NCBI GenBank assembly: GCA_963556495.2
Contig: OY747703.1
Span: 59,218,296-59,282,295 of the forward strand
Origin: Valencia hispanica
Taxonomy: Eukaryota > Chordata > Actinopteri > Cyprinodontiformes > Valenciidae
Length of the DNA: 64,000 bases
Direction of reading: 5' to 3'
The position numbers were made by a program, and so were the translations under genes. Below the pieces are notes generated by a model that was given only the letters and a program-made list of their open reading frames with translations, did not search any database and was not told the origin of the DNA. This document shows, piece after piece, positions 1 through 11,009 of this stretch; position 1 is the stretch's first letter, and each line of letters opens with the position of its first letter.

Positions 1-1544
1 TAGCTAGAAATGAAGATAAGGGACAAAAACCACAGCATCTAGGGGCCATGACATCTACACCCCGACTCTCATGTGTGTGGGCGGGGGTCCCACAGCACTG
101 GTCTGTATTTTATGCTGGTGTGTTTTTTTGGAAAAGGGTGATCAAGAAGGCAATGAGTCAAACACAGAGATGGACAGAGAACCAAAAAGTCTCCTCCAAT
201 AAGAGTAGCACCGCTTTAACCTATTTCACTCAAATAAATACAGATAGGCAGCAATGTTTCTTCTAATTTTTCATGTGTCTGAGCAAACACACAAACGCCC
301 TGAGCGCTCCCTTTGACCACTGTGAGCAACGTCAGATGTGTGCACTGTGGTCATGCCAGCATCGCATCCATCCAGTTTACATAGTTTATTAAAATAATCA
401 AATTAAAGCATTTAAATTTCTGTGAGAATACTTTTTAATTAAGTACATTATCCCACTTACAATGGAAATGACAAAGATCTTATTCATGACCTGTGGAGTG
501 TGTTAACACTATTGTAAGTATAAATATTTCATTGTAACTGTGGAGTAACATGAAGCCTAAAGCCTCTTTTACAGTCTGCGCTGGATGCTTGAAATGTAGC
601 ACAAATATTGATTGATTAGCTGCATAAATACGTATGTGAATCGCATCATTGGAGCAGCCAGCCGCTGGTCACTCAGTAACACAAATCTGATTGTCTTGAA
701 GTGAAATCTTTTAACCCAAATGCAGAATCAAACGGCGAGATCAATAACATTTCTGAGTGGAATAAAACGAAAACTTCAGATGTTTTCAATCTGTGTTTTG
801 TCAGTATGCGGGTCTCTGCCGCATTGATATGGCAATAACCATGGATAACGGGTTCAGGCGGGTGTGTGCTTTTCTAATGGGACCGGTGCAGGGCCACCGC
901 TGGAACTGTAAATCGGTGCATATGCTCATTAATTCATACTGTAAAATAGCACAGAATTAACTATTTGTTTGCTGTTGTTTTTATCAGAGCAGATTTTCTG
1001 TGCGCAAAGACTGTGTCAGCAGTGCGCAATTGCGCAGGCGCACAGCTTAGAGGGAACATTGATAGGCAGTCAAATTCTTAATGTAAAGTTAGAGAATGAG
1101 TCACCATTAAAGGTTGTTTGTTCAAGGGGGGGGTATTATGCAAAATGGACTTTTTGAAGCTTAATATCCTGAGAACCTGTCTTTCCCTCATTAAAAACAT
1201 ACCTGAAGTGTTGCTCTGACCCATTCACTCATGTTAGAGTAATCTTTGAGTCTCTGCTGGTTTCTGCTGGTAGTTCTCGGGGTTGCTGAAACGCCTGCTC
1301 CCACCTATCCCCGCCTTTTCCACCCATCTCCTCCTCCAAGCTTATGTACTTAGCCGAGAGCCTCGCCCCTGCAGAGCTCCCCTCCCCCTCACACAACTCC
1401 AGCTGAGTCCCAGATGCAGTAATTATAACACACCAGTTGCAGCTGCGCGTCTTTTGTGGGATTTATTTCCCGACTCCGCGCTGCGATGATGCGCGGTATG
1501 TGACGAACTGAAGGGGAAGTGTCAGAAAGAGTAGGAGGGTCTTA
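1..1544. other. No gene recognised
   Basis: AT-rich DNA with a GC-richer patch at about 1260-1460. I looked here for the missing V and signal exons of gene 1 and found none. Confidence 0.5.
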
Positions 1545-2302
1545 GGCTGCGTTCACACTGCAGGGCTCAATGCTCAATTCCAATTTTTCGAAAACATTTG
1601 ATTTTTTTGCAAGGCCGTTCACATTTCCAATTAAATGCGACCTTTTGTGATCTCCTGTGTGAACATGAAATAACCCAGAATTGACCTGCATGCGCAGAAG
1701 GGTACTCAACGGTCAACGACGTCACTTGTTTGCGGAAGTAGTTATACATCGATGTCAACAGTGGAGCTTTTGTAGCCTCATTAAAGTTATTTTAACAACG
1801 AAGCCAACGCAATGTCAATCTTCTCATTTTAAGGAGAAAAATAAAAAGGAGGAGAGCAAGGTTTTTGGCCATGGCGTTTTGTGGAGCAGTGGTAGCAACT
1901 TCGGTACAGAGAAACGTGTGGGTTTGGAGTCGCAGCCAGGAGTGGTGGGAGACTGAGTGGCTTCACTAATACAGAATTCATCAGTAACTTCCGAATGTCC
2001 AGATCCACTTTTGATTATGTTTGTGAGCGCCTTCGATTTACTCTGTCACGGGAAAGAGACATGTCTGCAGCGTATCAATGACGTGCGGGTCGGATACATG
2101 CGACCTGGCCGTTCAGACTGAAGTCGCATTTCAAAAGATCGGATACGTATCGGATTTTGGACCACATACCCAAGTGGCCTGGGTCGCATTTGAAAAGATC
2201 AGATCTGTGTCGTTCAGACTGTCTTGAAAAGATCAGATACAGGTCGCATAGGGGCAAAAAAATCGGAATTGGGTCGTTTTAGCCTGCAGTGTGAACGTAG
2301 CC
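1545..2302 (+). mobile_element. PIF/Harbinger-like element, internally deleted
   Basis: Ends are inverted repeats: GGCTGCGTTCACACTGCAGG at the left, and the same with one change (GGCTACG) read from the right, flanked by TTA on both sides (1542-1544 and 2303-2305), the TWA target of this superfamily. Inside, about 1990-2065 reads FISNFRMSRSTFDYVCERLR on the plus strand, like the N-terminal region of HARBI1-type transposases, in a frame broken by stops. Non-autonomous. Confidence 0.7.
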
Positions 2303-3094
2303 TTAGAGAGGCACAGGCGAAAATCAAGGCGTCCAATACGGAAGTAAATTTCTTTAAAGTGGATTTGGATATATGACGGACTTTTAAAAGACTTAAGGTA
2401 ACAATTTTATTGGAGTGTGCTATAGAAGGGTAATATGTGCCTGGAAGAAGCATAATACCCCCCCTTTAAAAGTCAAAGTGATCTGGTCAAAGTCATCATA
2501 GCCTCATCCAGTCTGAGCAGGCTGATCCAAAGATGAACTGGTTACTCAGAAAAAGGGGCTTTTTGTTTCTGGGATCTCTGAGATTCCCAGAATCCTAAGA
2601 ATATTCAATCAGCCCTTATTTTACTTTAATCTTGTCAGCCACTACCCGTGAAGTCTGACTCATCTCTAAACATCTGCTGTACTTCAGAATTTTTCTTGCT
2701 GGGTTTAACTCAGACAGCCTCCTCCTCCTCACATTTCTGCTCTGTGGATCACAGACTTTCTCTACTATCCAGTCAGTGTTGCTTCTTGTTCTAGTTTTTT
2801 TTTTGTGTGTCAGTTTATTAATTAAGTCCATTTAAAACCACATTAGTTGGACCAAAACGCTGAAAAATCAGAGTGTAGAAAATTAGAGAAACATGTCATT
2901 AAAATTATCAAACAATTAAAAGATTACAAAAATGAGATCAAATGTGATATAAGTGAAAAAAGTCTACTACTAACTTGTAAGCAGATGTGGGTCGAGTACC
3001 CAAAAATTGTACTCAAGTATGGGAAGCACAACTTCAACATATTTTTGTAAAAGTAAAAGTTGCGAATTTTGGTATTCTAAAGACTGAAAAGCTA

Positions 3095-3165
3095 AATATA
3101 TATATGTGTGTATACATACATATATATGTGTGTATACATACATAGATATATATATATATAGATAT

Positions 3166-3237
<72 letters not shown>

Positions 3238-3282
3238 ATATATATATATATGTGTATATATATATATATGTGTATATATATA

Positions 3283-3331
<49 letters not shown>

Positions 3332-3486
3332 ATACATACATATATATGTATGTATGTATACACACATATATATGTATGTATATATATATGTGTGTATACA
3401 TACATATATATGTGTGTATACATATATATATATATATATATATGTGTGTATACATATATATATATATATATATATGTGTGTATACA

Positions 3487-3517
<31 letters not shown>

Positions 3518-3525
3518 AGATATAA
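3095..3525. repeat. TA/TATATGTG microsatellite
   Basis: About 430 bp of (TA)n with interspersed TATATGTG and TATACATA units, ending in GATATA units. Long open frames in all directions here are an artefact of the repeat. Confidence 0.97.
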
Positions 3526-3910
3526 ATGATTAGAAAGCAACAAAATAAAGCAGAATAAACAGTTTGAGTTAGCTAAAGTTTGAGCTTCATTTAAATTGAT
3601 GCACAGTGGGTTCTGCCACTACAAATTCCTTGTTCTTGTTTTTGGTAACTGGAGGACATTTTGTTGCAGTACGGTGGGACAGAGGTTTCTCTGGATGAAT
3701 ATGGGCCAGTCCATGTACGGCTTTGTGGAAAATCAATAAAAACTGAAGATGTATCCTTTACTAAATAAAAAGTAAAGTGAATGAAGCCAAAACTGTGATC
3801 TGTAGCCTCATTATGAGGCCATTAGAGATCAAACACACAGGTAGTCTGACAGACAGAAAGCTGATGGTTTATTATATCTCTTATTAATTATTGTTCTATT
3901 CTAACTTCAG

Positions 3911-4195
3911 ATCCTGCTCCGTCTCCTGCAGTAGAGACCCAGAATGTGAGCTCTGACAGCTGCTGGTTGATCTGTTCTGTGGACAAACAGGCGACTCTGC
4001 TGTGGATCAAAGACCAAGAAATACAGAACCAGAACAGTTCTGCTCTCTCTTTACCCATCACTGTACATAAAGAAGATAGAAAATCATCTTATAGATGTGT
4101 AGCAGCCAACCCTGCAGAGAACAAAACGTTTCATGTTAACGTGACATCATCCTGTGGATTCAACGAGACAGAACCTGAGCATGTCCAAAGAAAAT
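3911..4195 (+). CDS. Gene 1 exon: C2-like Ig domain
   Basis: Acceptor CAG ends at 3910 and a GTAAG donor starts at 4196; phase 1 on both sides. The peptide begins DPAPSPAVETQNVSSDSCW. Cysteines lie at about residues 18, 22, 63 and 82 of the domain, spaced as in CD2/SLAM membrane-proximal domains (first with fourth, second with third). N-glycosylation sequons include NSS and NKT. The exon is 285 nt, the same length as in genes 3 and 4. Confidence 0.8.
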
Positions 4196-7100
4196 GTAAG
4201 ATGTATCATCGGATATTAAAAAAATAATCATCATATTTTGTTATAGTTTCTGTTAGATTTAGCTATTTGTTGTGTTTTCTTCTCTATGACAGATTGGATC
4301 GCAGCTGTTGTCTCCATTCTGTTTATTGCATGTGTTGCTTTGGGAGTCTGGATGATAAAGCAGAGATATTTGGATAAAAAGACATCAGCCAAACAAACAC
4401 AAGGCAGGTATTTAATCACTTTATTCTTTGTCTGAGATTAATTTGTTATTAATAATTATAGATATTGCTCTGAGTCTGAGCTTGTGAAATATTTTGTAGG
4501 ACTAACCTTTTGCTTTAGAGAGATTGTTTGGCATCAACATGTAAAAAACATTATTGTGATGTATTTATAGCGTCTTTATGGTAGTTGGTGAAAGATTTTA
4601 TTTGGAATGTATTTTCCCTCATTTGAACAACCTGAACAGCAGTATTAATGAGCCTCTATTATTAGTCCTGATGCAATATGGACTAAAGAAGACTAAAACA
4701 GCACAAGAATAAGACTGCATCAAGTTCTCCTCATGTTCTACCTGATGTTCCTCTATATCTCAGCAGAGACCAGCAGACATGATTCTCAGTCTAAATAAAC
4801 TTCTGTCAGATTGTTTTAACCCATCACTGATGGAGACACATAAAGAGGTGGTTTTCTCTGGGGATTTCCACTGAGTGTGTTTTTGTCAGATTCAGTCATC
4901 AGGACTGAGTGTCGCTGGAATCATCAGGTAACATAATCATCCACCACTAAATGATCTCTGGAAGGTTTTAAAGCTGGTTTTAAATAACATGATCCTCTTC
5001 ATGTGAGCTGCTGTCTCTCTCAGTGAACAGATGGTGCTTTCCACAGGTAACACAACCTACTGTGTAATTAGACCTGGGAGACATGACTGGTTCTCAGGTG
5101 CTTTCCAGGTCTGCTCTGCAATGATGCAAAAAACAAACCAAAAGAAAAGAAACCTGGTTTGGAGCCAAATGTACAGAATTTAAAAGAAATCTTTTTTTTT
5201 TTTTTTACTGGCTTTCAATTCCGTGTTTTTATCAGTTTCCCTTAAATTAAGCAGAATAAAGGTTAGCCTTAATGTTAGATATACTGAACTCATATAGAGC
5301 TTGCCGAGCGCTTTACACTGGAGCCACATTCACAAACGTGTACACACTCATACACCAACACACAGATCAGCAGGTGCCTTGCCCAGGAGCACATCAACAT
5401 TTGGACAGGCAGAAGCTGGAATCGAACCTACAACCCTCCAATTCTAAGCCAACTACTCTAGCTAGCGAGCCACAGTCGCCTCTTAGCTTCTTCTCACACC
5501 GTGATTGGTTGTTGGTTTCCATGAGTCCAACTCTATGATGAAAGCTGGTGATGAATCAGTGCAGTGGCATCAGAACGATGACCAGTTTAGACCTATCAAC
5601 ACTTTATACTTTTATGTATCTTTTATTAAAACTTTCAGTGGATTTTCAATCAAACATTTGTTTCATCAGTTTAGAGCAGCTAATTAATTCCTTGTTTTCC
5701 ACTCCTGCTCCTTGTGGTAAACTGTGCTGCATACTTTAGATGAATCCCTCCTCAAACATGTTACATTCAAAGGCATTCATTATTTTAATTGCTTATTAAT
5801 TTTGTCATCTGCCTGCTATAACATGTTGGAGACCCATAACATGAAATCTGATGCTTTGACTCACAAAAACAAAAATAGTTCAGTGTGCCAAGTGAACCAA
5901 GAAACAATTGTTTATCTCACACATAAAAACTGCAAACTGTGAAAGAAAATCATGTTTTTCTCTTCTTGTTTTTGGTAAAATTCCTGTGAGAAGATCAAAC
6001 TGAAGCTGCTGGTAACCAGGTTGACATCGTAACTGAAGATCAAAACTGTTAAAACCCAGGATTAACCATAGATTTATTTGTTGGAAAACTTTGGTAAAGT
6101 AAAAGTTTTTGATTTTAGAAGTTAACCCTAACGACTGACTAATATGGCTGCTTGGGGATTCAGGAAGAAGTTTTTATCCTCTGGAGATTTAAACTCTTTT
6201 TGTTCTTCTTTCTGGGAATTAATGGAGATTTTCTCCTATTTTACATCTTCGGCTTTTAACTAACAACATAACTGTATTTCCTCTTTACTTTTTATCCAGA
6301 TGTTTTTCCAAACCTGGTTTCCTTTTTCTGACCAAATTTTAAAACAGAAAATTATACAGATGTTAAACTTTGTTAATGTGGTTAAGAATAAAAAAAGTGT
6401 TTATTTGTGGTTGTGCGTTCAGTTTCAGGGAACGATGATTAGTTTTACGCATCTTGTCATGATGCAGGCAAAGAGCTGCTGGGAGTTTCCACAGGAACAT
6501 TTTAAATGAAGTTATCTGCAGACTGAACCATAAACGGCTGATTTATTGAAAGACCATAATAGTTCGCTGTTAGCTGAGCTAGAGGACAAATTACAGAAGG
6601 AACATTCACATAGGAAATCCCCTCCTCCCTCACTAAATTACACAGTTTAATGTTTCCCTCGAGTTGCTTTAAATCAGAAACATCAAAGTTCATTATAAAG
6701 ACTTTAATGCAGGCTTCCAGTGGGCCTGACAAACTGGTGATGATGGGAGCCTGACGGGGCGTCGGCTGTTTCCTGACTGGAAACGAGATGGAAGATCGGA
6801 CCAATCAGCCGCATCAGATTCTCCACAACTCCTCCATTAGAGACACTGTTTGTTAAATTTCTACATTATATTCTGATTAAACTCCTTACTGTCAGTTTGT
6901 GCATTTCTATCCCTGCATTCAGATATGAATTAAACTTTGACCAAAATATTCTGTCAGAATGTAAAACAGACGCTGCAGCAACAGAAAAAAAACAGAGCAG
7001 CGGGTTTCCTGTTTTTAATCTAGCAGGAAATAACAGAGACCTGGATGATTGTGGACATTTATGATTTTAATCTGGATAAAACTGGATTCTGGTCCATTAA

Positions 7101-8734
7101 AGGGACAGTACAGGCTTTAAGATAGCGGCCGGGGTGAATCATTTAGATTAAATCATTGATGTTCCAGTAACTCTGGTAGAAAGTTTACAGCAGACCTCTT
7201 CAGAGCTAGAGACAGTAGAGATGTTGTTTTTATCAGTTCCTTTGCTTTTATCACTTCTGACCTCTGGAGTCCCACAAGGCTTGCTGCTTGGCTCCCTCTC
7301 ATTTCCCCAGATCTACGTTCTTTAGAGAACATCGTAGCTCAGTTTGGTCGTCTTTCTTTACTTATGGGTTTTATTTCTCAAAAATGTTTTTGTGACTTCA
7401 CAGGCCTGCTTCTTCATCCTTTGACTATTTTAGAAAAGTTTGTTTGTTTGCTATGGAAATAGTTTTCAATAACAAAATTGCATTATTTCTGCAGGTTCAA
7501 TAAAAGAAGAGGAAGTCCAGTATACACCAATTCAATTTAGAAATAAACAAAATCAGGTATGTAAACAGAAACCTCCTCTGGTAAAGATGATGGTGTTACC
7601 AGGAGAACGAGTATAATGAGCGATGATGTTTGCTTCTCTTCCCTCCCTAAGGGTTAACTCGTGTACCAAAGGTGTTTCACTGAACACATATATCCTGTTC
7701 TGTTTAACAGGATGTTTGCTGTAGGTTTTAGGTCTCTATAAATATAACGTGTGAAATGAAGGGGTTGAAAACTATTTTAGACTCTAAGCAACAGTTTAAT
7801 AAGTAGCTGCTGGGACCCGAGTCACTCTGTTGACATGGAAACTAATGGGCTTAAATGACTCACTGAGTAAACGGCTCATGAAGCCTTTCAGGATAGCTGC
7901 AGCTAGTTTATAATAATGTATAATTATAGAAGAAGAGTCTGAACCTGACTGAGTGCAAACAATAAGGAAAACTGAGGAGTATTATGGAATAAGGTTGGAG
8001 TAGGAATGGATGGAGAAGGTCTAGAAACAAACAAGGCAGATCCAATCTGATCCCATAGAGTCAGCAACACTGCAGAGGTTCATGTTTCTGAGCAGAATGA
8101 AAAGAAAAACAAAGCATGAGGTGGGGAGGGGTTTACTCCTATCCTGTTTCCTGGAATCAAACAGAGGAATAAAAGAGGCAGCAGCTGCAAACAAAAAAGC
8201 CTCAGAGACAGATGGTGCTGTTGACATGTGAGGGTTATAATATTCAAATTCATCTGTAATAAACCAGCAGTCATTTAGACAATGTTTACATTTACGAGGT
8301 GATCCTGATGGATGATAGAGATCACAGCCTGCAGGTTCATAATAAAGAGTTTATTTATGATGGCTGAAAACGGGTGATAAACAGCAGAGGTCGATAAGGT
8401 CCAAACACCGACTCAGAGGTTCTGTCAGAGAAACGTTAGTCAAACTAGAGATTATTGACTTCTTGTTTTAAACTCCTGAAAATAAAAGATATTTCCTTCT
8501 TCCTCTCTAAATGTTGCATTCAGCTTCTCTCTTGAACCAGTCGGACCCAAACAGCCGGTTCTGACGCAGCAGAACCTTCTTCCTGCTGATTGACCTCCTG
8601 TTTTTCTCCTTCCTCAGGCGGAGAATATTCCAGAGTCAACAGGAACCAGTGATGACGCCAATCTGACAACGGTCTATGCCAAACTGGAGCTTCCAAACAC
8701 AGAGCTACCCACCCTGCTAACGGCTAACGGCTGA
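3911..8734 (+). CDS. Gene 1: CD2/SLAM-like Ig receptor with ITIM tail, 5' part missing
   Basis: Predicted type I leukocyte receptor of the CD2/SLAM kind; the role (adhesion and inhibitory signalling) is inferred from the family. Exons seen: C2-like domain 3911-4195, transmembrane 4293-4403, ITIM exon 7495-7556, last exon 8618-8734 with TGA at 8732. Joined, they give one open frame of 191 codons plus stop. The second Ig domain has four cysteines. The tail holds VQYTPI, a match to the ITIM pattern (I/V/L/S)xYxx(L/V/I), and TVYAKL, which resembles the SLAM switch motif TxYxx(V/I) but ends in Leu. No signal or V exon is found in 1-3910, so they lie upstream of the window or are lost. The reading frame needs a GC donor at 4404; the nearby GT donor at 4408 would bring a stop into the ITIM exon. 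An intact tail argues against a pseudogene. Confidence 0.65.
4293..4403 (+). CDS. Gene 1 exon: transmembrane segment
   Basis: Starts after ATGACAG and joins in phase 1 to give YWIAAVVSILFIACVALGVW, an uncharged hydrophobic span followed by a basic stop-transfer (MIKQRYLDKK). The 3' boundary is placed at CACAAG|GC by homology with the gene 3 and 4 exons, which end at the equivalent codon (CACATG|GT). The intron before it is only 97 bp. Confidence 0.7.
4764..4798 (+). CDS. Possible alternative terminal exon of gene 1
   Basis: A pyrimidine-rich stretch ends in CTATATCTCAG at 4763. Joined in phase 1 to the transmembrane exon, the next bases read AETSRHDSQSK and then TAA (4796-4798). AATAAA overlaps the stop (4794-4799). 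Use of this exon would give a short tail without the ITIM. It could also be a chance open stretch in the 3.1-kb intron. Confidence 0.25.
5278..5482 (+). repeat. Interspersed teleost repeat (GAGCCACAGTCGCC family)
   Basis: Contains GCTTTACACTGGAGCCACATTCAC, TGCCTTGCCCAGGAGCACATC and ends GCGAGCCACAGTCGCC. The same layout occurs at 38622-38957 with a different middle. Lies in the 3.1-kb intron of gene 1. Confidence 0.5.
7256..7320 (+). mobile_element. Small L2-like LINE fragment
   Basis: Reads SGVPQGLLLGSLSF, the block around the SGxPQG motif of L2/CR1-type reverse transcriptases. Too short to place further; the remainder of the surrounding intron shows nothing recognisable. Confidence 0.4.
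7495..7556 (+). CDS. Gene 1 exon: ITIM-bearing cytoplasmic segment
   Basis: Lies between TTTCTGCAG (ends 7494) and GTATG (starts 7557). In phase 1 it reads SIKEEEVQYTPIQFRNKQNQ and ends in phase 0, matching the next exon. EVQYTPI is a textbook ITIM; phosphorylated, such motifs recruit SHP-1/SHP-2. No equivalent exon is seen in genes 2, 3 or 4. Confidence 0.65.
8618..8734 (+). CDS. Gene 1 last coding exon with ITSM-like motif
   Basis: Acceptor CTCCTTCCTCAG ends at 8617 and the exon is read in phase 0. It contains NLTTVYAKLELPN and ends LLTANG-stop (TGA 8732-8734). TVYAKL fits TxYxxL: close to the SLAM-family ITSM, and also to a relaxed ITIM. The gene 2 last exon (21519-21569) is a diverged copy that stops just after the tyrosine. 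Confidence 0.7.
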   Translation, partial: AENIPESTGTSDDANLTTVYAKLELPNTELPTLLTANG

Positions 8735-9551
8735 AAGCTAACAGCTAACTGCTAAAAGCTAACATATCTCCTGTAACTCAGGAACTCCCTGTTATTATAA
8801 CATCTCCGTGTAAACCTCAGTAATCCTGGAGATATATTGCAGCTTAATATTCAGTTTATAATGGACTGTAAACATTTCACTTTTCTTTGTATATTAACTA
8901 TAACGCTGCATTTCCAAGTTTCCTTCCTGGTGAACATTTCTAAATTTATTTCCCGGTATATTGATATTGCAACATTTCATTCGTTGATGCATTAGTACAT
9001 ATTCACTCAAAGCAGCTGGAAAATCCTCGTGTTTTTTTTTAAAGATATTGAGTGTGGGAGTCTGGGCCGGAGCGGCCTTTAAATGGACCAAAGGAGCCAG
9101 GAGGATCAGAACAATGACTCAATGATCCCTTTGTTTAAGGACACAATACTCTTTGTGCCTAAAGTACCTCTGCATCCGAACATCTGGACCTCGTAGAGAT
9201 GCAGACCCTCCTATCCACACTATTCACTGCTCAGCTGAACACTCAGAGATATACAGTCTTCACTGCAACATCTGGAGCCGCCATCTACAGGAGACCGGGG
9301 TGGAGTCGTTCATTTCATCCAACTCCCAACTAAACATAGACTCCGCCCACAAAGGGCCAAAGGAATGAACTGTTTCTCTAAAAACTGTACACTGATAAAC
9401 TGTATAAATGGGTGTCTAATAATGCTGTTGACATTTCTGGTAAATATTTTGGTATTCTAGTGCATTTTAGTAAAACTTTACATTTTCTGCCTAAAACCGT
9501 CAGTGTGGAGCCCTGTTCAGGTTAAAAGTCTATACTGAACTTGAGTTTAAA
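8735..9551. other. Downstream of gene 1, no gene recognised
   Basis: Immediately after the stop is a short run of GCTAAC-type units (8715-8765). The rest may hold the 3' UTR of gene 1 but no clear polyadenylation site was chosen. Confidence 0.4.
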
Positions 9552-9724
9552 TTGGGCATTGTTTCTTCTGGTGATGGCGGACGTCAGCCTGCTGCTGTGA
9601 AGTATATAAAACAGGCTGAGTCTCTCTCTTTACTCTGGTGAAGGAGGTGGAAAGAAATCCTCCACCTCAAAATATCTCTGAGACAAAGGAGCTCATGTTG
9701 CTCTCCATCTTTCTCGCTGTCTGT
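9552..9724 (+). repeat. Left arm of a 172-bp inverted repeat with TATA box and signal-peptide start
   Basis: Nearly identical to the reverse complement of 15374-15545. Holds GTATATAAAACAGG (TATA at 9603-9610) and, 92 bp on, an ATG at 9695. The copies agree through the first ten codons (MLLSIFLAVC) and then part. This looks like the promoter and first exon of a secreted-protein gene rather than a known transposon end, but I cannot name the gene. Confidence 0.6.
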
Positions 9725-9958
9725 GTCTGTGCCACTGCAGCAGCGCCGCTGTCAGCATGTCAATCACAGCGCAGACCACGCCCAGCCCTACCGCCCCTCC
9801 CGAGCGTTTTGGTCCGCCAGGCAACATCTCCTTTTGGCGCACATTTCAAACGGGACATGTGGGCGGGGTTAGACTCTGGTAGGGGGGTGAGTTCATTGAC
9901 CGTATATGAAGATGGATGGAGCCTCCGTGACGTCACCCGTAGGTTTCTGAAGAGCTGA
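9695..9958 (+). pseudogene. Possible first-exon fragment of a secreted-protein gene
   Basis: From the ATG after the TATA-like box the frame reads MLLSIFLAVCVCATAAAPLS then ACQ, a good signal peptide with a likely cleavage after ATA or AAA. After about residue 25 it turns into low-complexity proline/arginine sequence (RRPRPALPPLP) that looks like unrelated repeat DNA, so the open frame to 9958 is probably not all genuine coding sequence. No second exon was recognised. Function unknown. Confidence 0.3.
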
Positions 9959-9959
9959 A

Positions 9960-10576
9960 TAGAAGCCCAGTGGGCGGTTCCCACCACCGCCATCTTGGCT
10001 GCGTCACTGGTCTCGTCACGCCTGGAATATACAGAAAATGGGTAAAGAGGTGGAGCTGAGAATGGCGCTATGAGGGAGGGGCAGAATGATTGACACCCAT
10101 CAAACTCTGAGCCGATGTAGCTAACTGAGCTAACCTGGAGCTAACCGTAGCTAACGGAGGTTAGCGGGCGCTTTTAGGCAGAAAACCGCGGTTGAGTGAC
10201 TGCGACCAATCTGCCTTCTAGGTAGATTTAATAATTTTGTCAAAATCATGAAGCCTTGTTGGTCCATAACTTTCACTGACACTACGTGAATTTTAATTAA
10301 AACAAGTTTTACCAATCAATATGTAAAGTGAAAAAGAAATGTGATCATTTCAACCCATTTTTGTTCCAAGCAGTGTTATCTTAAATGCACAGCAGAAATA
10401 TAATTTTACTTACCGAAAAAAATGGAGCAGAGACTTCTTGGATGGTCTGTTAGTGGAATCATTACCACAGCAGCCATCTTTGTCCAATAACACAATTTAC
10501 ATCCGAAAACACAAATAAACATTGCAGACGCATCTGATGGTCAAGTTATGAGAAAGAAAATGGAGAAAGAAAAAAA
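9960..10576. other. Unclassified, partly GC-rich
   Basis: Includes a run of TAGCTAAC-type units near 10115-10160. No coding or mobile-element signature recognised. Confidence 0.35.
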
Positions 10577-11009
10577 TCATCTGTTGGGGTAGCAGCATCA
10601 GAGCCAGGGACTTAAAAGGGGTCAACAACCTGATAAAGAAGGTTCTGGTTCTGTTCTGAGGACGACTGTGGAACATCTGGAGATGATGATGAAAATAAGG
10701 ATTCTTCATAGAATAAAATAAGAAGATAGGCAACCCTGAGCTCCCTCTTCATGAGACTATCCTGCAACAACAGAGTGACTTCAGTTAGCAGTCTGTGTTG
10801 CAGCGAAACTGAAGAAGCCTCTGACTGAAGATGCTCTGTTGTTGCAAGATAGTCTCATGAAGAGGATGCTCAGGGTTGTCCATCATTTTTTTGATTTTAT
10901 GAAGAATCCTAATGCTCTGATAGTGTCTCCTAGTGTTTAGGAAGTGAACTGCAGCAAGTAAAGCACAAAAACTGAGCAGATTTGGCTTCAGGGTGATCAG
11001 ATGGATCAA
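10577..11009. mobile_element. L2/CR1-like LINE 3' ends in foldback arrangement
   Basis: 10577-10785 (+) matches the 3' coding end of the element at 40456-40680. From 10786 the same end recurs on the minus strand, reading RILHKIKKMMDNPEHPLHET and then ILQQQSIFSQRLLQFRCNTD over 10785-10920. The two copies face each other, so the DNA can fold back. Confidence 0.65.

Noticed and set aside
3095..3530. Long open frames of Tyr-Ile/Thr-His repeats on both strands
   Set aside because: They are translations of the TA microsatellite in every frame.
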